33,542 bases of DNA, from the NCBI RefSeq assembly GCF_026107645.2, contig NZ_JAPCHV010000026.1:1-33542 (forward strand), given 5' to 3'. The position numbers and the translations under genes were made by a program. The notes below the pieces were generated by a model, which saw only the letters and a list, made by a program, of their open reading frames with translations, did no database searches and had not been told where the DNA came from. Positions 32,762-33,542 of the stretch are shown here, piece after piece. How positions within the stretch are numbered: position 1 is the stretch's first letter; each line of letters opens with the position of its first letter. The stretch comes from Flavobacterium sp. MFBS3-15. GTDB taxonomy: Bacteria; Bacteroidota; Bacteroidia; Flavobacteriales; Flavobacteriaceae.

Positions 32762-32791
32762 CAATTCATAATCCATAATTCATAATCATAA
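32762..32791. repeat. CATAAT-type short tandem repeat at the end of the phosphatase gene
   Basis: The strand shown reads CAATTCATAATCCATAATTC then ATAATCAT, three to four units of TTCATAATC(C). It supplies the stop codon and last six or seven codons of the phosphatase gene. Confidence 0.5.
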
Positions 32792-33266
32792 ACACACGCA
32801 CGCTCTCCACCTTTTCATTTGCAATCTGCACGATGTACACCTTTCCGAATTCCTCCTCGGCAATGTCGGCATGCTTGTTTTCGCCCAATGCCTTGTTCAC
32901 ATAGCCGGGAATGGTATTGCTGTGCCCCACCACGACCACCGATTGGTTATGGTGCTGTTTAGCCAGTGTAATGAGGTCCATCTCGCGTGGGCCGTATTCG
33001 GTTACCTGTAGTTTTTGGACATCTGCCAAGGGCTGTGCGGTCTCGCGCGTGCGGTTGTAGGGCGTGGCATACACTGCCGAAATGCCTTTCCCCGCAAAAT
33101 ACTGTGCCCATTTTTGAGCGCGCTTTTTGCCCGCTTCAGACAGGTGTGTGTTGGCACTCATGTCGGCTTTCTCGGCGTGGCGTATCAGGTAAATGGTGGT
33201 GCTTCTTTCCTGTGCAGATGCTATCGTCATAAAAAATAATGTTGCTATGAGGTGGAATAGTTTCAT
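32766..33266 (-). CDS. Exported SixA/PGAM-type histidine phosphatase
   Basis: This 166-aa protein has a signal peptide (MKLFHLIATLFFMTIASAQ) followed by a histidine phosphatase branch-1 domain. Catalytic motif IRHAEKAD with R29-H30 is followed by the R-rich ATPYNRTRETA (67-77), E95 (GPREMD) and the second histidine H115 (VVVGHSNT). All expected residues are present. It is predicted periplasmic, with unknown substrate (phosphohistidine, sugar phosphate or other phosphoester). The last codons (FMIMNYGL) are written by a CATAAT-type repeat, so the natural C-terminus may have been altered. No clear promoter was recognised. Confidence 0.9.
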   Translation of the reverse strand: MKLFHLIATLFFMTIASAQERSTTIYLIRHAEKADMSANTHLSEAGKKRAQKWAQYFAGKGISAVYATPYNRTRETAQPLADVQKLQVTEYGPREMDLITLAKQHHNQSVVVVGHSNTIPGYVNKALGENKHADIAEEEFGKVYIVQIANEKVESVRVFMIMNYGL

Positions 33267-33542
33267 GTCTAAAGTTTCAAAGTTTTTACGGTAATCATAT
33301 AAAATTAGTAAAATTCTGTCTGATGTGGTTTTGATTTTTACGACAAAGTTCTCCAGGGTTGCATGGGGATCATAAAGCTATGTTGACGCACACAAAGTGA
33401 AGTGCAACCTTTGTGCCCTTTGAGCTCCGCATTCTATGATATAAAACAATTAAAATCAGTAAAAAATTATCCTGCGAATTTATATGTATTTATAAAGGGT
33501 GACTGTCTATTGATTACAGAGAATACTCTGCTAACTATCTTA
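33267..33542. other. Intergenic region at the right edge
   Basis: No coding sequence, RNA gene or terminator was recognised. A phrase AACCTTTGTGCCCTTTG at 33407-33423 resembles the CTTTG-rich filler motifs near 26495-26520. The window ends before the next gene. Confidence 0.4.

Overview
The window comes from a member of the Bacteroidota, most likely Flavobacteriaceae (Flavobacterium or a close relative). Four signs support this. Two giant proteins end in type IX secretion (T9SS) type A sorting domains. Several genes carry the Bacteroidetes sigma-ABfrA promoter pattern TTG-N19-21-TAnnTTTG. Shine-Dalgarno sites are essentially absent, and three genes start with TTG. The housekeeping set (recN, fabV, coaE, miaA, smpB, pcm, an exonuclease/GIY-YIG fusion and an RprXY-type two-component pair) reads like a flavobacterial chromosome. 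By eye G+C is in the mid-40s in most genes and much lower in the intergenic regions and in one accessory gene. No species can be named.

Layout. 1-704 is a non-coding repeat zone: a nested array of four small hairpins followed by a 146-bp direct repeat. 705-3600 holds recN and fabV. 3884-15727 holds two consecutive, related, very large secreted proteins (2057 and 1775 aa) built from Ig-like, FN3-like and jelly-roll-like domains; each has its own terminator. 15871-19799 holds a glycosyltransferase with coaE, then a sensor kinase with its OmpR-type regulator. From 20043 to 29408 everything is on the minus strand: a voltage-gated channel/miaA/acyl-ACP thioesterase operon joined by two TAATG overlaps, the DEDDh exonuclease-GIY-YIG fusion, a YggS-type PLP protein, a DUF1015 protein, a YoeB-type toxin-antitoxin pair, 3-hydroxyacyl-CoA dehydrogenase, a YhcG/DUF1016 nuclease and a Gfo/Idh/MocA oxidoreductase. 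The right end holds pcm (TTG start), a secreted DUF1349 protein, an AT-rich protein with two GIY-YIG domains, smpB and an exported SixA-like histidine phosphatase.

How it fits together. Most genes are core metabolism, translation quality control and DNA repair. The accessory layer is the adhesin pair, the toxin-antitoxin module, YhcG, the double GIY-YIG protein, and a dense population of short dispersed repeats. These repeats sit in almost every intergenic gap on the right half. In two places they appear to have become coding sequence: inside the YggS gene and at the 3' end of the SixA gene. The best candidates for undescribed biology are the REP-like hairpin array at 102-201, the AT-rich double GIY-YIG protein, and the adhesin pair with a hairpin in the signal-peptide codons of the second gene.
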